Source of the DNA: an uncultured Clostridia bacterium
Lineage (GTDB): Bacteria > Bacillota > Clostridia > Oscillospirales > Acutalibacteraceae
Reading direction: 5' to 3'
Length of the DNA stretch: 47,286 nucleotides
NCBI GenBank assembly: GCA_947585965.1
Contig: CANPXK010000012.1
Span: forward strand, 1-47,286
Shown: positions 8,450 through 16,792 of the stretch, piece after piece
How positions within the stretch are numbered: position 1 is the first letter of the stretch
Layout of the letters: every line of letters starts with the position of its first letter
Position numbers and translations under genes: made by a program
The notes under the pieces: model-generated
Told to the model about the DNA's origin: nothing
Databases searched by the model: none
The model's input: the letters and a program-made list of their open reading frames with translations, nothing else

Positions 8450-11400
8450 ATGAAATACTCTCAGTTAATCAGCTTTAATCTGATAGAGGACGTTATCCAG
8501 CTTGTGATGTCTGAAAATAAAGACAAGGCTCGCGAATATGTTAAAACCTATGTTATGTCTGATTCTATGGCAGACGCACTGCAGGCTCCAATGATCGACC
8601 AACTGCAGATGGATGAGGTTATAGATAATAAAGGTGTTCTTGTTGTTGGTAACTATGGTACCGGTAAATCTCATCTTATGTCCGTGATCTCTGCGGTTGC
8701 CACAGATGCAGATAATGTGCAGTACCTGCAGAATGAGAAGTTCAAGCAGCAGGCGCAGCCGATTGCCGGAAAGTTCGAGGTGCTTCGCATTGAGATCGGT
8801 GGTGTCGTTATGCCACTCTACGATGTCATTATGGGTTATGTTCAGGATGATTTTGACCGGCGAGGCATAGAATTTGAAGCACCTGATTACAGTAGTGTTA
8901 AGAGCATCAAAACCGTGATTCGGAATATGATGATGGCCTTTTCGGAAAAGTATCCGGATAAGGGTTATCTGATCGTGGTGGATGAATTTCTTTCCTATCT
9001 ATCCTCTCGTAATGAACGCGAGATTGTTCTCGACCTTGAGTTTTTCCGTGCACTTGGAGAGATGTGCTCAAAGTCCAAACTCCGCGTGATCTTTGGTATG
9101 CAGGAGAAGATCTTCGACAATCCTCGTTTCAGTTTTGTCGCAGATACACTGAAGCATGTCAGCGACCGCTTCACGCAGCTTATCATTACGAAGGAAGCAA
9201 CATCCTACGTTGTGTCCGAGAGAATATTAAAGAAATCTCCTGAGCAGAAAGCCTTGATCCGTAAACATCTGGAAAAATTCTGCGGTCTTTATTCGGGGAT
9301 GTCTTCTCGCTTGGAGGAGTTTGTCGATTTGTTCCCGATTCATCCTTCGTACATTGATGTGTTCAATAAGATTTATCTGATTGAGAACAGGCACATCCTG
9401 AAGAACATTTCTGTGACCATCAAGGAAATCTTCAACACTGAAGTGCCGGAAAACGCACCGGGTATCATCTCCTTCGATGATTATTGGTCTGCTATCAAGT
9501 CCAATGGTCTCTTAAAAAGCGATGTGACCATTAGCCGTGTTGTAAATGCCAGCCAGCAGCTGGAAGATATTATCAACCGCGCATTCCCGAAACCTGTGTA
9601 TAAGCCTCTGGCCATCAAGATAATCTATGCGCTGAGCGTTCACCGTCTGACGACCAATGGTCTGGATGTGCAGTTCGGTCTTACAGCAGAAAATCTGAAG
9701 GATGACCTTTGCCTCTATCTGCCAATGCCGGAGGAGGACGCTGACTTCCTGCTCTCACTGATTAAGACCACCCTGAAGGATATTATGACGACAGTCTCCG
9801 GTCAGTTCATTATTTATAACGATGCCAATAACCAGTACTACATCGATGTGGATAAGATTGTTGATTATGATGAGAAGATCAAGCAGAAAGCTTCCATCAT
9901 GGCAGACGGTGAGTTGAATCGCTATTTCTACGATGTGGTGTATCGTTGCCTCGAATGGGATGCCAAGCAGTACGTCACAAATTTCAATATATACGAATAT
10001 GACCTGAACTGGGATTCTCACAACATTTTCCGTGAGGGATATCTGTTTATGGGACTTCCGGGAGAGAGAAGCACAGCACAACCAGAACGTGATTTCTATA
10101 TCCACATCATGCCTCCGTATGATGTGTCTGGCACATCGGTTCAAAACCTTCCGGATGAGGTTTATTTGTACTTCAAGTCCACAGAGGAATTTCGGGAGAC
10201 AATGGGACTTTATGCTGCGGCAAACAGCCTTGCCCAGATCAGCGAAGGCAAGGACAGGGATGCATATCTGAATAAGGCTAATATGCTCCGCAAGCGCCTG
10301 ATCAAGTATCTAAGCGAAAATAAAAACACCTGCTTTGATGTGCTGTACAAGAAACAGAAGCGTCAGATGATTGAGGTGCTGAAAGGAAGATATAAGACAG
10401 ACCTCACATTTAAGGACACGATTGATCTGGCCGCGTCCCTGACATTTGATGAATATTTCAATACCAAGTATCCGGACTTCCCGGTGATGAAGACGAAGAT
10501 CACACGCCGGAACATGACAGACTGTGCACGTGCCGCTTTTGACCACTTTGCAGGCAGAAAGACGCAGCAGTCCACAGCCATGTTACAGAGCTTTGGTATT
10601 CTGGATGGTGAAAAAATCCGTCCGGAAGGATCGAAGTACGCTTCCTATTATATCGACCTTGTAAAGAATCTGCCGCCACAGGGTGTCCTGAATTACTCTG
10701 ATATGTTTGAGCAGCGTTTCATGGAGATGTATGTAGATAAGCAATTCCGGATCGAATTTATCTTCACCCCAATTATTTTCTTGTCGCTGGTTTACGGCGG
10801 CTACGCAGTCATTACGCTGAAGGACGGCAAGACCATAACGGCATCTAACCTCGATCAGATTCCGAAAATAGGTGTGATGGATCTGCGCGAGTTCAAGTAC
10901 TTGTCCAGACCCGCACAGATTTCAATGGCTGAGCTAAAGCATCTGTTTGATGTGATCGACCTAAATCCGGCTTTGCTGGATAATCCGAACGACCGTGAGA
11001 CAGGAGTGGCACAGCTTCTTGCGAAGGCACAGGAACTGAGCAATTCTTCGGTCATGGCTGCGAACAAGCTGAATAATGGCTTTGACCTCTGGGGAGAGCC
11101 TCTGGTTAGCACTACAGACTTGAATCGTCTGTGCGTCGCCTGCAATGCGGTTCGTAATGAGTTCAGCAACTACTCTGCTAAGTTCAACACTCCGGCAAAG
11201 CTGAATAATTTCAGCTTGTCGATGGACGAGGTGGACGAGCTGCAGGAACAAATTAAACTGATGATGCTAATCCCGCAGTATATGGATTTTAAGTCAGGCT
11301 GCGGAAATGTGGTGTCTTACATCCAGAACATCGAATACATATATCCGGGAGAGGCATTTAAGTCAGAAGTGGAGCAGGCAAAGAGCGAATTTCGCTCTAT

Positions 11401-12010
11401 CCGCGACAGCATTATGGATGGTGAGACCGGCGAAACGGCGGCACAGAAGGTTAATGCAGTTCTTGGAAAGGTCAAAGAAAAATACATCGATATTTACTTT
11501 GATGCACACAAGAAAAAGAGACTTGATATCACCGGTGCTCAGCGCAGAGGAAAGATTCAGGAGGGTAATGCATTGACTAACCTCCGAAAGCTGCGCTCGA
11601 TAGAAATTCTTTCTGTGGCAAAGCTCACCGATATTGAGACTGATATGTCCGGGCTGGTTGTCTGCTATGAGCTAACGCCGGAGGAACTGAAGACGACTCA
11701 CATTTGTCCGCATTGCCGGTGCCATCTTGACGACAAGGCCAAGAACATATATGGCCAGCTGGATAATATCGAAACCAGAATCGACAGCCTGTTGGATGAA
11801 TGGACACAGACACTGCTGAACACGATCTCCGATCCGATTGTTTCCAGCCAGAAGACCTTCCTTTCAGAAGACCAGCAGAAAGCTATCGACACCTTCATCA
11901 AATCCAGGTCGCTTCCGAAGCGCGTGGACGATTTCTTCGTGAAGGCTATAAATGCCTTGCTAAAGGGATTTGAGGAGAATCACTTGATGTCAAAGGCGAT
12001 GCCGTTATGA
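8450..12010 (+). CDS. brxC: BrxC/PglY-type AAA+ ATPase (DUF6079) of a BREX type 3 system
   Basis: 1186 aa; AGGAGG stands 7 bases before ATG. Walker A is GNYGTGKS (67-74, Lys73) and Walker B is LIVVDEF (174-180, Asp178/Glu179). A long, mostly helical body follows, with a CPHC zinc-knuckle-like motif near residue 1110. The length and the opening match DUF6079/PglY, the large ATPase found in all BREX systems, which acts with PglX and PglZ in methylation-linked phage exclusion. The frame is intact. Its last residues overlap a pglZ-like frame from about 11986, so the extreme C-terminus may be a deletion junction and not native. Confidence 0.82.
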   Translation: MKYSQLISFNLIEDVIQLVMSENKDKAREYVKTYVMSDSMADALQAPMIDQLQMDEVIDNKGVLVVGNYGTGKSHLMSVISAVATDADNVQYLQNEKFKQQAQPIAGKFEVLRIEIGGVVMPLYDVIMGYVQDDFDRRGIEFEAPDYSSVKSIKTVIRNMMMAFSEKYPDKGYLIVVDEFLSYLSSRNEREIVLDLEFFRALGEMCSKSKLRVIFGMQEKIFDNPRFSFVADTLKHVSDRFTQLIITKEATSYVVSERILKKSPEQKALIRKHLEKFCGLYSGMSSRLEEFVDLFPIHPSYIDVFNKIYLIENRHILKNISVTIKEIFNTEVPENAPGIISFDDYWSAIKSNGLLKSDVTISRVVNASQQLEDIINRAFPKPVYKPLAIKIIYALSVHRLTTNGLDVQFGLTAENLKDDLCLYLPMPEEDADFLLSLIKTTLKDIMTTVSGQFIIYNDANNQYYIDVDKIVDYDEKIKQKASIMADGELNRYFYDVVYRCLEWDAKQYVTNFNIYEYDLNWDSHNIFREGYLFMGLPGERSTAQPERDFYIHIMPPYDVSGTSVQNLPDEVYLYFKSTEEFRETMGLYAAANSLAQISEGKDRDAYLNKANMLRKRLIKYLSENKNTCFDVLYKKQKRQMIEVLKGRYKTDLTFKDTIDLAASLTFDEYFNTKYPDFPVMKTKITRRNMTDCARAAFDHFAGRKTQQSTAMLQSFGILDGEKIRPEGSKYASYYIDLVKNLPPQGVLNYSDMFEQRFMEMYVDKQFRIEFIFTPIIFLSLVYGGYAVITLKDGKTITASNLDQIPKIGVMDLREFKYLSRPAQISMAELKHLFDVIDLNPALLDNPNDRETGVAQLLAKAQELSNSSVMAANKLNNGFDLWGEPLVSTTDLNRLCVACNAVRNEFSNYSAKFNTPAKLNNFSLSMDEVDELQEQIKLMMLIPQYMDFKSGCGNVVSYIQNIEYIYPGEAFKSEVEQAKSEFRSIRDSIMDGETGETAAQKVNAVLGKVKEKYIDIYFDAHKKKRLDITGAQRRGKIQEGNALTNLRKLRSIEILSVAKLTDIETDMSGLVVCYELTPEELKTTHICPHCRCHLDDKAKNIYGQLDNIETRIDSLLDEWTQTLLNTISDPIVSSQKTFLSEDQQKAIDTFIKSRSLPKRVDDFFVKAINALLKGFEENHLMSKAMPL

Positions 12011-12084
12011 CGCATGGCGGAATGTCGCTCGATGAGGTCGTGGTACCTTTTATCAAAATAAAGGCGGTGCAGAATAATGGCTAA
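11986..12084 (+). pseudogene. pglZ: C-terminal remnant of pglZ (BREX phosphatase)
   Basis: In the +1 frame relative to brxC, the sequence reads DVKGDAVMTHGGMSLDEVVV and PFIKIKAVQNNG, ending at TAA 12082-12084. The motif THGG(x)S(L)(x)E(x)(V/I)(V)P(F) near the end is the conserved C-terminus of PglZ alkaline-phosphatase-superfamily proteins. Only about 32 codons remain of a usual 650-850. An ATG at 12007 overlaps the brxC stop as ATGA, but the fragment lacks the catalytic core. It lies exactly where pglX, brxHII and pglZ should stand between brxC and brxA. Confidence 0.7.
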
Positions 12085-12787
12085 AATGGTCGGATTAAGT
12101 TTAGTTGTAAAACAAGGGTGGATGAGAAAGGCTGTGGCTTTGCTGGAAGAGGATCTTCCGGAGGCAGAATACAGAAAGCAGCTGGAGGAACATCTGTCCT
12201 ATGAAATAGATAGTCCTACGAACAGACGTAAAGCTCGTGAGATTCTGATGCGCATCTGGTATCTGAACTCAGAAGGTGTAGAGGTGCTTCAGGTGGATGG
12301 TAGAAGACTTATACAAAAATATCCTGAGAAGTTGACAGAGATTGGTTGGTGTATGATGCCATTGGCTTATCCCGTTTTCTTGGATATTAGCAGGCTTATG
12401 GGAAAAATGTTCGAGTTCGAGGATACCATTACAACCACGCAGATTCGCAAAAAGATGTTTGATGAATATGGTGAGCGTGGTACTGTGGATTATTCCACAA
12501 CAAAGATTATCTCAACCATGCGTGAACTTGGTGGCATAGAATCGTCCTCGGTAGGAAAACAGGCTCGCGTAAAGGTTGAAGTAACGAATCCAGAAATCGT
12601 AACTTTTATGACTAAGGTGGCAATGCACTTGGGAGGAAGCAGCTATTACACTTTCTCTGCCCTTACAGATTTCCCGTTCCTATTTCCATTTGAATACAAA
12701 CTGGCCAAGGCAGTGATCCTGCAGGACGAGGATTTTGTAACGACTAATTTCGGAGGAGAACTGTCGGTATCTCTTAAAAGCTGGTAA
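12077..12787 (+). CDS. brxA: BrxA-like protein of the BREX type 3 locus
   Basis: 236 aa; starts inside the end of the pglZ remnant (ATG 12077, TAA 12084). It is predicted helical and soluble. Recognisable segments are EIDSPTNRRKAREILMRIW, GWCMMPLAYPVFLDISRLMG, GTVDYSTTKIISTMRELG (winged-helix-like) and FPFLFPFEYKLA near the C-terminus. Gene position directly after pglZ, size and these motifs fit the BrxA-type protein of BREX type 3 (DUF1819-class), a small DNA-binding-like component. The assignment rests largely on context and on my memory of the family pattern. The gene is intact. Confidence 0.55.
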   Translation: MAKMVGLSLVVKQGWMRKAVALLEEDLPEAEYRKQLEEHLSYEIDSPTNRRKAREILMRIWYLNSEGVEVLQVDGRRLIQKYPEKLTEIGWCMMPLAYPVFLDISRLMGKMFEFEDTITTTQIRKKMFDEYGERGTVDYSTTKIISTMRELGGIESSSVGKQARVKVEVTNPEIVTFMTKVAMHLGGSSYYTFSALTDFPFLFPFEYKLAKAVILQDEDFVTTNFGGELSVSLKSW

Positions 12788-12915
12788 GAGACGTTACTTA
12801 GGATTGCATTTTCATTATAAATTCTGCAAGAATATGGTATTGTTTAGATTTATTGCTGTAAAACGAAGCGACCAACCGACAGTATGGGTTTAGCGGAGTT
12901 TAAGGAGCATTTCTT

Positions 12916-13029
12916 ATGAAAAAGAAGAAAAAGCGTGAAGCGAAAAAGGCAAGAAAAGAAGCAAAGTTCCGAAAAAACTGGGGACTCCACGACGAATTTG
13001 ATTGGCGGCAAGATAATCAAGGCTTATGA
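12916..13029 (+). CDS. Lysine-rich 37-aa protein
   Basis: ATG 12916 is preceded by AAGGAGC at 8-base spacing and stops at TGA 13027-13029. The first half is almost entirely Lys/Arg/Ala/Glu (MKKKKKREAKKARKEAKFRK), the second half acidic/aromatic (NWGLHDEFDWRQDNQGL). A strong ribosome site and position between brxA and the repeat protein favour a real gene. It may act as a nucleic-acid-binding peptide. No family recognised. Confidence 0.5.
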   Translation: MKKKKKREAKKARKEAKFRKNWGLHDEFDWRQDNQGL

Positions 13030-13100
13030 GTACCGACTCATATATTAATCTACACACAAACCACTAATGACGGTAGAACACCACATAAGGAGGGTTGGAG

Positions 13101-15056
13101 ATGTCAGGAAAAGGCGGAGGCAATAAGGGCTTTTGGGACAGTTTCTTTGATAATCCGTTTGGAGGAATATTCGATTTCAACGGTGACGGCAAAGAAGACT
13201 TGGGTGAACAATGGCTCGGATTTAAGATTTTTGAGGAAGTTACAAAAGAGGAAGAAGAAAAGGATAGCGACATTTTAGGTGGCGGATCGTTTGCCCCTGA
13301 CGATGAGCCGGATCTTTTTTGGCGACTCACCTGTGAAGACGAATCAGAATATGGAATTGACCCCGAAGATTATACAACAGAGGAAGACTATGAAGAAGCT
13401 CTGAACGAAGCCAAATACGCATGGCGTGACAACTGTGCGGGTTTTGCTGAAACAGGCGTTGACCCGAACGATTATGAAACCGAGCAGGACTACGACGATG
13501 CCGTGCAGGAAGAAAAAGAGTTATGGTATCTTGATGCGGAGGACGGGTCGGATTTTGGGCTTGACCCGGAGGATTTCGATTCAGAAGAAGAATATACGGA
13601 AGCACTGGAAAACGCACAGTTAGGCGCCGAATTTAGTCCTGTCGTTTTTTCAAGCGGAGTCAGCCGTCCTCAAAAAAAGCAGAGAATAAAAAAAGCATCG
13701 GGTTATCCGAATAAGCGCAGATATAATGCCGCCTATGTTCTTACGGACATTGGGACGATCTATCTTAACGATGAGCTTGAAAAGAAAGAAAAACGATGTT
13801 GCAGATTTATCCTTGAAAAAGCGGATTCCATTCTTGCTGCAAACTATCTATCCCACGATTCGGGGTTCCTATACGCACAGGCTGTGAAAGACCACTTCAC
13901 GCTCATCATTTCGCTGCCCGATGAGGACGAGAAGCGGGAATACGAATTTGACGAGATGATTTTGAAAATTGCCAAACGGGATATTCCACTTTCCTTTGAG
14001 ATTTGGGAATGGTGCCTTGAGCAGTTCCTTCCCTATGCCGAATATGACAGTTTTGCTTTGAACGACATGACAACAGATGTTTTGAACACCTTATCCCGCT
14101 TCCCTGAAGATTACAGAACCCGGCTGGTTCACTATATGGATGAACACCCGGATTTCCGGGCAAAAATATTGCCCAAAAAAACTGAGTATTCCGTTGAACT
14201 CACAGAAATGATTGCAATAGCGATCCGTGAGGGACTGAAGGAAACGGCGCAGTTCATGTTTGACGCCGGGCTTGCGCAGACAAAAGGAAAATGGAAGGAG
14301 ATCAATGCCTTTGTCAGCTCCGTGATCCTCTATTGCAAAGACGGAGAAGAAGTCGAAACCATTGAATACTTCCGAGATAAAATGTTCGGAAAGATAAAAG
14401 AAATACAAAACGGTATGGTACAGGATGAGATCGGCGAATGGGAAAAGGAAATTGCTGATTACATCGAAAGCACGGAGCAGGAAAGCGACCGATATGCGTA
14501 TTCTCGCCGTAATGCCTGGCGCAAAACTGTACCCGATGGAAAACCGTATGGCTTAGACCCGGTATTCTTTTCTTCTGAGCAAGAATACATGAACGCCTTA
14601 GAGGAGGAAAGGCACGGCTGGCGACAATGGTATCAAGGTCGGGATAACGCCGGTCTTGATACCGCCGATTACGAAACGCAAGACGAATTTCGTAAGGCGT
14701 ACAACGAACAGGTGAAATTGCAGCGCCGAAAGGAGCAAGAGCGGCGAGAGAGTGAATGGAAAAAAGAACAGGAATTGAAAGAGCAGGAGCGTAAAGCAAA
14801 GAGAGCGGCTCTTGAAGCTGACAAGACCATTTATACTTACTGCGGCGTTCTTTTGCCATTTTCGGATCGTCCGTATTCATTTATTTCGGATGTGGAAGAC
14901 ATTCGGATTGGAGATACCGTTGTTGTGCCTGTTGGCGATGACGAGAAAGAAATTGAGGGCAAAGTTGTATCCGTGGGTCGATACTCTCGCCTTGGAGTTC
15001 CTTTTCCAGTGGAGAAAACAAAACATATCCGAATGGTGATTCCGAAGGAATTATGA
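13101..15056 (+). CDS. Large repeat protein with five (Y/F)G(I/L)DPxDY-type motifs and an SH3-like C-terminal domain
   Basis: 651 aa; start ATG 13101 follows AGGAGG at 13088-13093. No signal peptide or membrane segment. Residues 1-46 contain an EF-hand-like DFNGDGKEDLGE (25-36). Three copies of a motif (YGIDPEDYTTEEDYEEAL 84-101; similar at 119-135 and 152-169) precede a helical core (about 205-460). Two further copies (483-500 and 517-534) and a charged coiled coil (536-573) follow. A beta-rich end (577-648) contains GDTVVVPVGDDEKEIEGKVV, like small SH3/KOW-type domains seen on Firmicutes proteins. Function unknown. It lies inside the island but has an intact frame. Confidence 0.8.
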   Translation: MSGKGGGNKGFWDSFFDNPFGGIFDFNGDGKEDLGEQWLGFKIFEEVTKEEEEKDSDILGGGSFAPDDEPDLFWRLTCEDESEYGIDPEDYTTEEDYEEALNEAKYAWRDNCAGFAETGVDPNDYETEQDYDDAVQEEKELWYLDAEDGSDFGLDPEDFDSEEEYTEALENAQLGAEFSPVVFSSGVSRPQKKQRIKKASGYPNKRRYNAAYVLTDIGTIYLNDELEKKEKRCCRFILEKADSILAANYLSHDSGFLYAQAVKDHFTLIISLPDEDEKREYEFDEMILKIAKRDIPLSFEIWEWCLEQFLPYAEYDSFALNDMTTDVLNTLSRFPEDYRTRLVHYMDEHPDFRAKILPKKTEYSVELTEMIAIAIREGLKETAQFMFDAGLAQTKGKWKEINAFVSSVILYCKDGEEVETIEYFRDKMFGKIKEIQNGMVQDEIGEWEKEIADYIESTEQESDRYAYSRRNAWRKTVPDGKPYGLDPVFFSSEQEYMNALEEERHGWRQWYQGRDNAGLDTADYETQDEFRKAYNEQVKLQRRKEQERRESEWKKEQELKEQERKAKRAALEADKTIYTYCGVLLPFSDRPYSFISDVEDIRIGDTVVVPVGDDEKEIEGKVVSVGRYSRLGVPFPVEKTKHIRMVIPKEL

Positions 15057-15122
15057 TATGTATTGTGCGTTAATTTAAAGAGTGTAGGCATAAAAAGTTG
15101 ATTCCCGGCATATATGGTAGAT

Positions 15123-15171
15123 GTAAATTCTCAAAGTAAATTCCACTGTGGAATTTACTTTGAGAATTTAC
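15123..15171. repeat. Perfect 49-bp palindrome, IS end pair or miniature element
   Basis: The 24-base arm at 15123-15146 is perfectly complementary to 15148-15171 around a single T at 15147. The arm is the same sequence as the IS-end repeat at 6800-6822. It may be two terminal inverted repeats joined head to head after loss of the transposase, or a MITE-like remnant. It closes the accessory island on the tRNA side. Confidence 0.85.
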
Positions 15172-15208
15172 TTAATACACCTGAAAATAAAAAAATATAA
15201 AAAAGGTA

Positions 15209-15237
15209 TTGCATTTTTGAAATTAATATGTTATAAT
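15209..15237 (+). promoter_or_regulatory. Promoter of the tRNA-Val gene
   Basis: TTGCAT (15209-15214) and TATAAT (15232-15237) are separated by 17 bases. The -10 box ends 32 bases before the tRNA. Confidence 0.75.
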
Positions 15238-15269
15238 TAGTATCGTTGTTGAGAGTTCAGCAATCAGGT

Positions 15270-15342
15270 GGGAGCATAGCTCAGCTGGGAGAGCATCTGC
15301 CTTACAAGCAGAGGGTCATAGGTTCGAGCCCTATTGTTCCCA
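15270..15342 (+). tRNA. tRNA-Val (anticodon UAC)
   Basis: 73-nt cloverleaf. The acceptor stem GGGAGCA pairs with TGTTCCC, with A73. The D-arm is GCTC..GAGC and the anticodon stem CTGC/GCAG. The loop CTTACAA (15301-15307) places TAC at 15303-15305, and the T-arm contains GGTTCGAGCC. No CCA is encoded. A promoter lies just before it and a terminator just after. Confidence 0.96.
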
Positions 15343-15351
15343 TACAAAGAA

Positions 15352-15379
15352 AACGTTCGGGTTTCTCCGGACGTTTTTT
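15352..15379 (+). terminator. Terminator of the tRNA-Val transcript
   Basis: The stem AACGTTCGG (15352-15360) pairs with CCGGACGTT (15367-15375, one G-T pair). The loop is GTTTCT, and a TTTTT run follows. Confidence 0.85.
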
Positions 15380-15396
15380 GTATGTAAAATTAATAC

Positions 15397-15445
15397 CCCC
15401 TGACTTTTTCCGGTTATGACATACGGTTAAAGCAGGGGATTTTTT
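15397..15445 (+). terminator. Second hairpin between the tRNA and the convergent gene
   Basis: CCCCTG (15397-15402) pairs with CAGGGG (15433-15438), with interrupted inner pairing (CTTT/AAAG, CCG/CGG). ATTTTTT follows on the plus strand. It lies between the tRNA and the 3' end of the minus-strand GyrI-like gene, and may serve both directions. Confidence 0.5.
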
Positions 15446-15446
15446 G

Positions 15447-16073
15447 TTATATGATTGGGTGACGGATAACAGTTTTCAGTCTGTCCGGAGAAACCCTCCT
15501 TGCATCCGAAAGGTATATTTCGTGATGAAAACGTCTGTCTGAAATATCAAGCTTATATCCGTTCTGTTCCATGAATTCATGCATAAGCTGAATAGTTTCC
15601 GGCTCGGAATCATAGCTGCCGATGTGCATACATTGTACACAGAGTCCCTCGTTATATTTCAGAAACTCAACTTTTGAAAAGTCGCTTTTCTTCTTTGCGG
15701 AGGCTTCGGATATTGCCCAATCAAAGTCCTCTTTTTTTACAAAATCGGGCAATCGGATCAGTGATATCCATCGAAAGCTTTTTTTATTGTTGTAATCTAT
15801 ATCTTGTTTACCATCCTGCCACCAGAAACCCTCTAACGGCGGAACAACATAATCAAAATATCCCTCAATCTGCCGGGAGCCTTTTTTGCTCATTTTTATT
15901 GTAAAAGCAATGCCGTACAGCAGACCCATTGATTGTTTGTATTCGCCGTTTTCTTCATTTGGATCGCCACTTCCGCGAACTGCAATATAATTCATCGGCG
16001 GCACGGTTACAATCGTTGGCTTCTTTGGGGGCATATAAAATTCCCTGTATTCCTTTTTATAGTCGAACGGCAT
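15447..16073 (-). CDS. GyrI-like small-molecule-binding domain protein
   Basis: 208 aa, cytosolic. The opening (MPFDYKKEYREFYMPPKKPT, IVTVPPMNYIAVRGSGDPNE) and the later GYFDYVVPPLEGFWW, ISLIRLPDFV and HHEIYLSDARRVSPDRLKT match the stand-alone GyrI-like/YdeE family. These share the ligand-binding fold of MerR-type multidrug regulators and may bind or hydrolyse hydrophobic compounds. GGAGGAG lies 6-7 bases before the ATG. The gene is monocistronic or transcribed after the broken Imm7 gene 48 bases upstream. Confidence 0.85.
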   Translation of the reverse strand: MPFDYKKEYREFYMPPKKPTIVTVPPMNYIAVRGSGDPNEENGEYKQSMGLLYGIAFTIKMSKKGSRQIEGYFDYVVPPLEGFWWQDGKQDIDYNNKKSFRWISLIRLPDFVKKEDFDWAISEASAKKKSDFSKVEFLKYNEGLCVQCMHIGSYDSEPETIQLMHEFMEQNGYKLDISDRRFHHEIYLSDARRVSPDRLKTVIRHPII

Positions 16074-16121
16074 ATTATCTCCTCCAATGCTTTATTATCC
16101 GGGCTCCCGAAATTTCAAATC

Positions 16122-16502
16122 TCATTCTTCTACGATTGGTATATACGGTGATAAGTAAACATCTTCAAGCTTGGTTACTTTTCCTTTTGCTGCTTTGTAC
16201 ACGCAAAAGCTGTTATAATTCTTTTTGTCCTCGTCATTATGAATGTAGAGTAACCCATATCTTTCGGGTGCAATTTCACTGATTTTATAAAAAAGTTCCA
16301 ATGTTTCCCTTACCTCCTGAGAAAAATGATTTGTAAACAGAGTATGTTCGAGGTAATATTCCCCATTTTTTACCTTGATCTTCATATCAGATAAGCGGTT
16401 ATCTTTAATTTTTTGATTTATTAATCAGATCTTATCGGATTTGTTTTCGTCATCAAGAAGCCAATGTTCACGAATGGTTATCCAAAAATGCAGTTCAACC
16501 AT
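16122..16502 (-). pseudogene. Imm7-family immunity protein gene interrupted by an in-frame TGA
   Basis: From ATG 16502 the frame reads MVELHFWITIREHWLLDDEN then KSDKI, a TGA at 16425-16427, and continues without shift as LINQKIKDN...MKIKVKNGEYYLEHTLF to the stop at 16122. The whole (126 codons) fits Imm7-type immunity proteins: N-terminal EFHGWxTIRE-like segment and C-terminal YGLLYIHNDEDK and LSPYIPIVEE. A single nonsense codon separates the two parts. Restart at ATG 16385 would give only 87 aa. Imm7 proteins neutralise polymorphic toxins of competitors; no toxin gene is adjacent, so this was probably an orphan immunity gene. Confidence 0.75.
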
Positions 16503-16588
16503 TATTATCACTTCCAAATTGGGGTAAATGCCTGTTTTCATATATATGAGGTGTCCTATAAATAAACATAAATACGATCTCTGTTACA

Positions 16589-16617
16589 ATTTTATCAGAC
16601 ATAATCATAGCTGTCAA
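16589..16617 (-). promoter_or_regulatory. Candidate promoter of the Imm7 gene
   Basis: On the minus strand, TTGACA (16612-16617) and TAAAAT (16589-16594) are 17 bases apart, about 85 bases before ATG 16502. Confidence 0.6.
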
Positions 16618-16707
16618 TATATCATGTGTAGTTTTGTGACTTCTTCTTTATTTTGGGATGTCCGTTATCCAATAACTTAAAGTAGGTTTTTGTTTTTTAG
16701 ATGAATA

Positions 16708-16736
16708 TTGCAAATATACTGTTCGGGTGGTATAAT
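16708..16736 (+). promoter_or_regulatory. Promoter of the tyrA-aroB operon
   Basis: TTGCAA (16708-16713) and TATAAT (16731-16736) are separated by 17 bases, 56 bases before the tyrA ATG. Confidence 0.7.
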
Positions 16737-16792
16737 GTTCTTAGTTTATTGTAAGGGGGGAGCTTCGGGATCCTATATTCCGCAGCAAATTA

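Noticed and set aside
15270-15342. tRNA-Val as integration site of the island (att duplication)
   Set aside because: No repeat of the tRNA 3' end was seen at the far side of the island and no integrase gene is present; IS ends explain the borders better.
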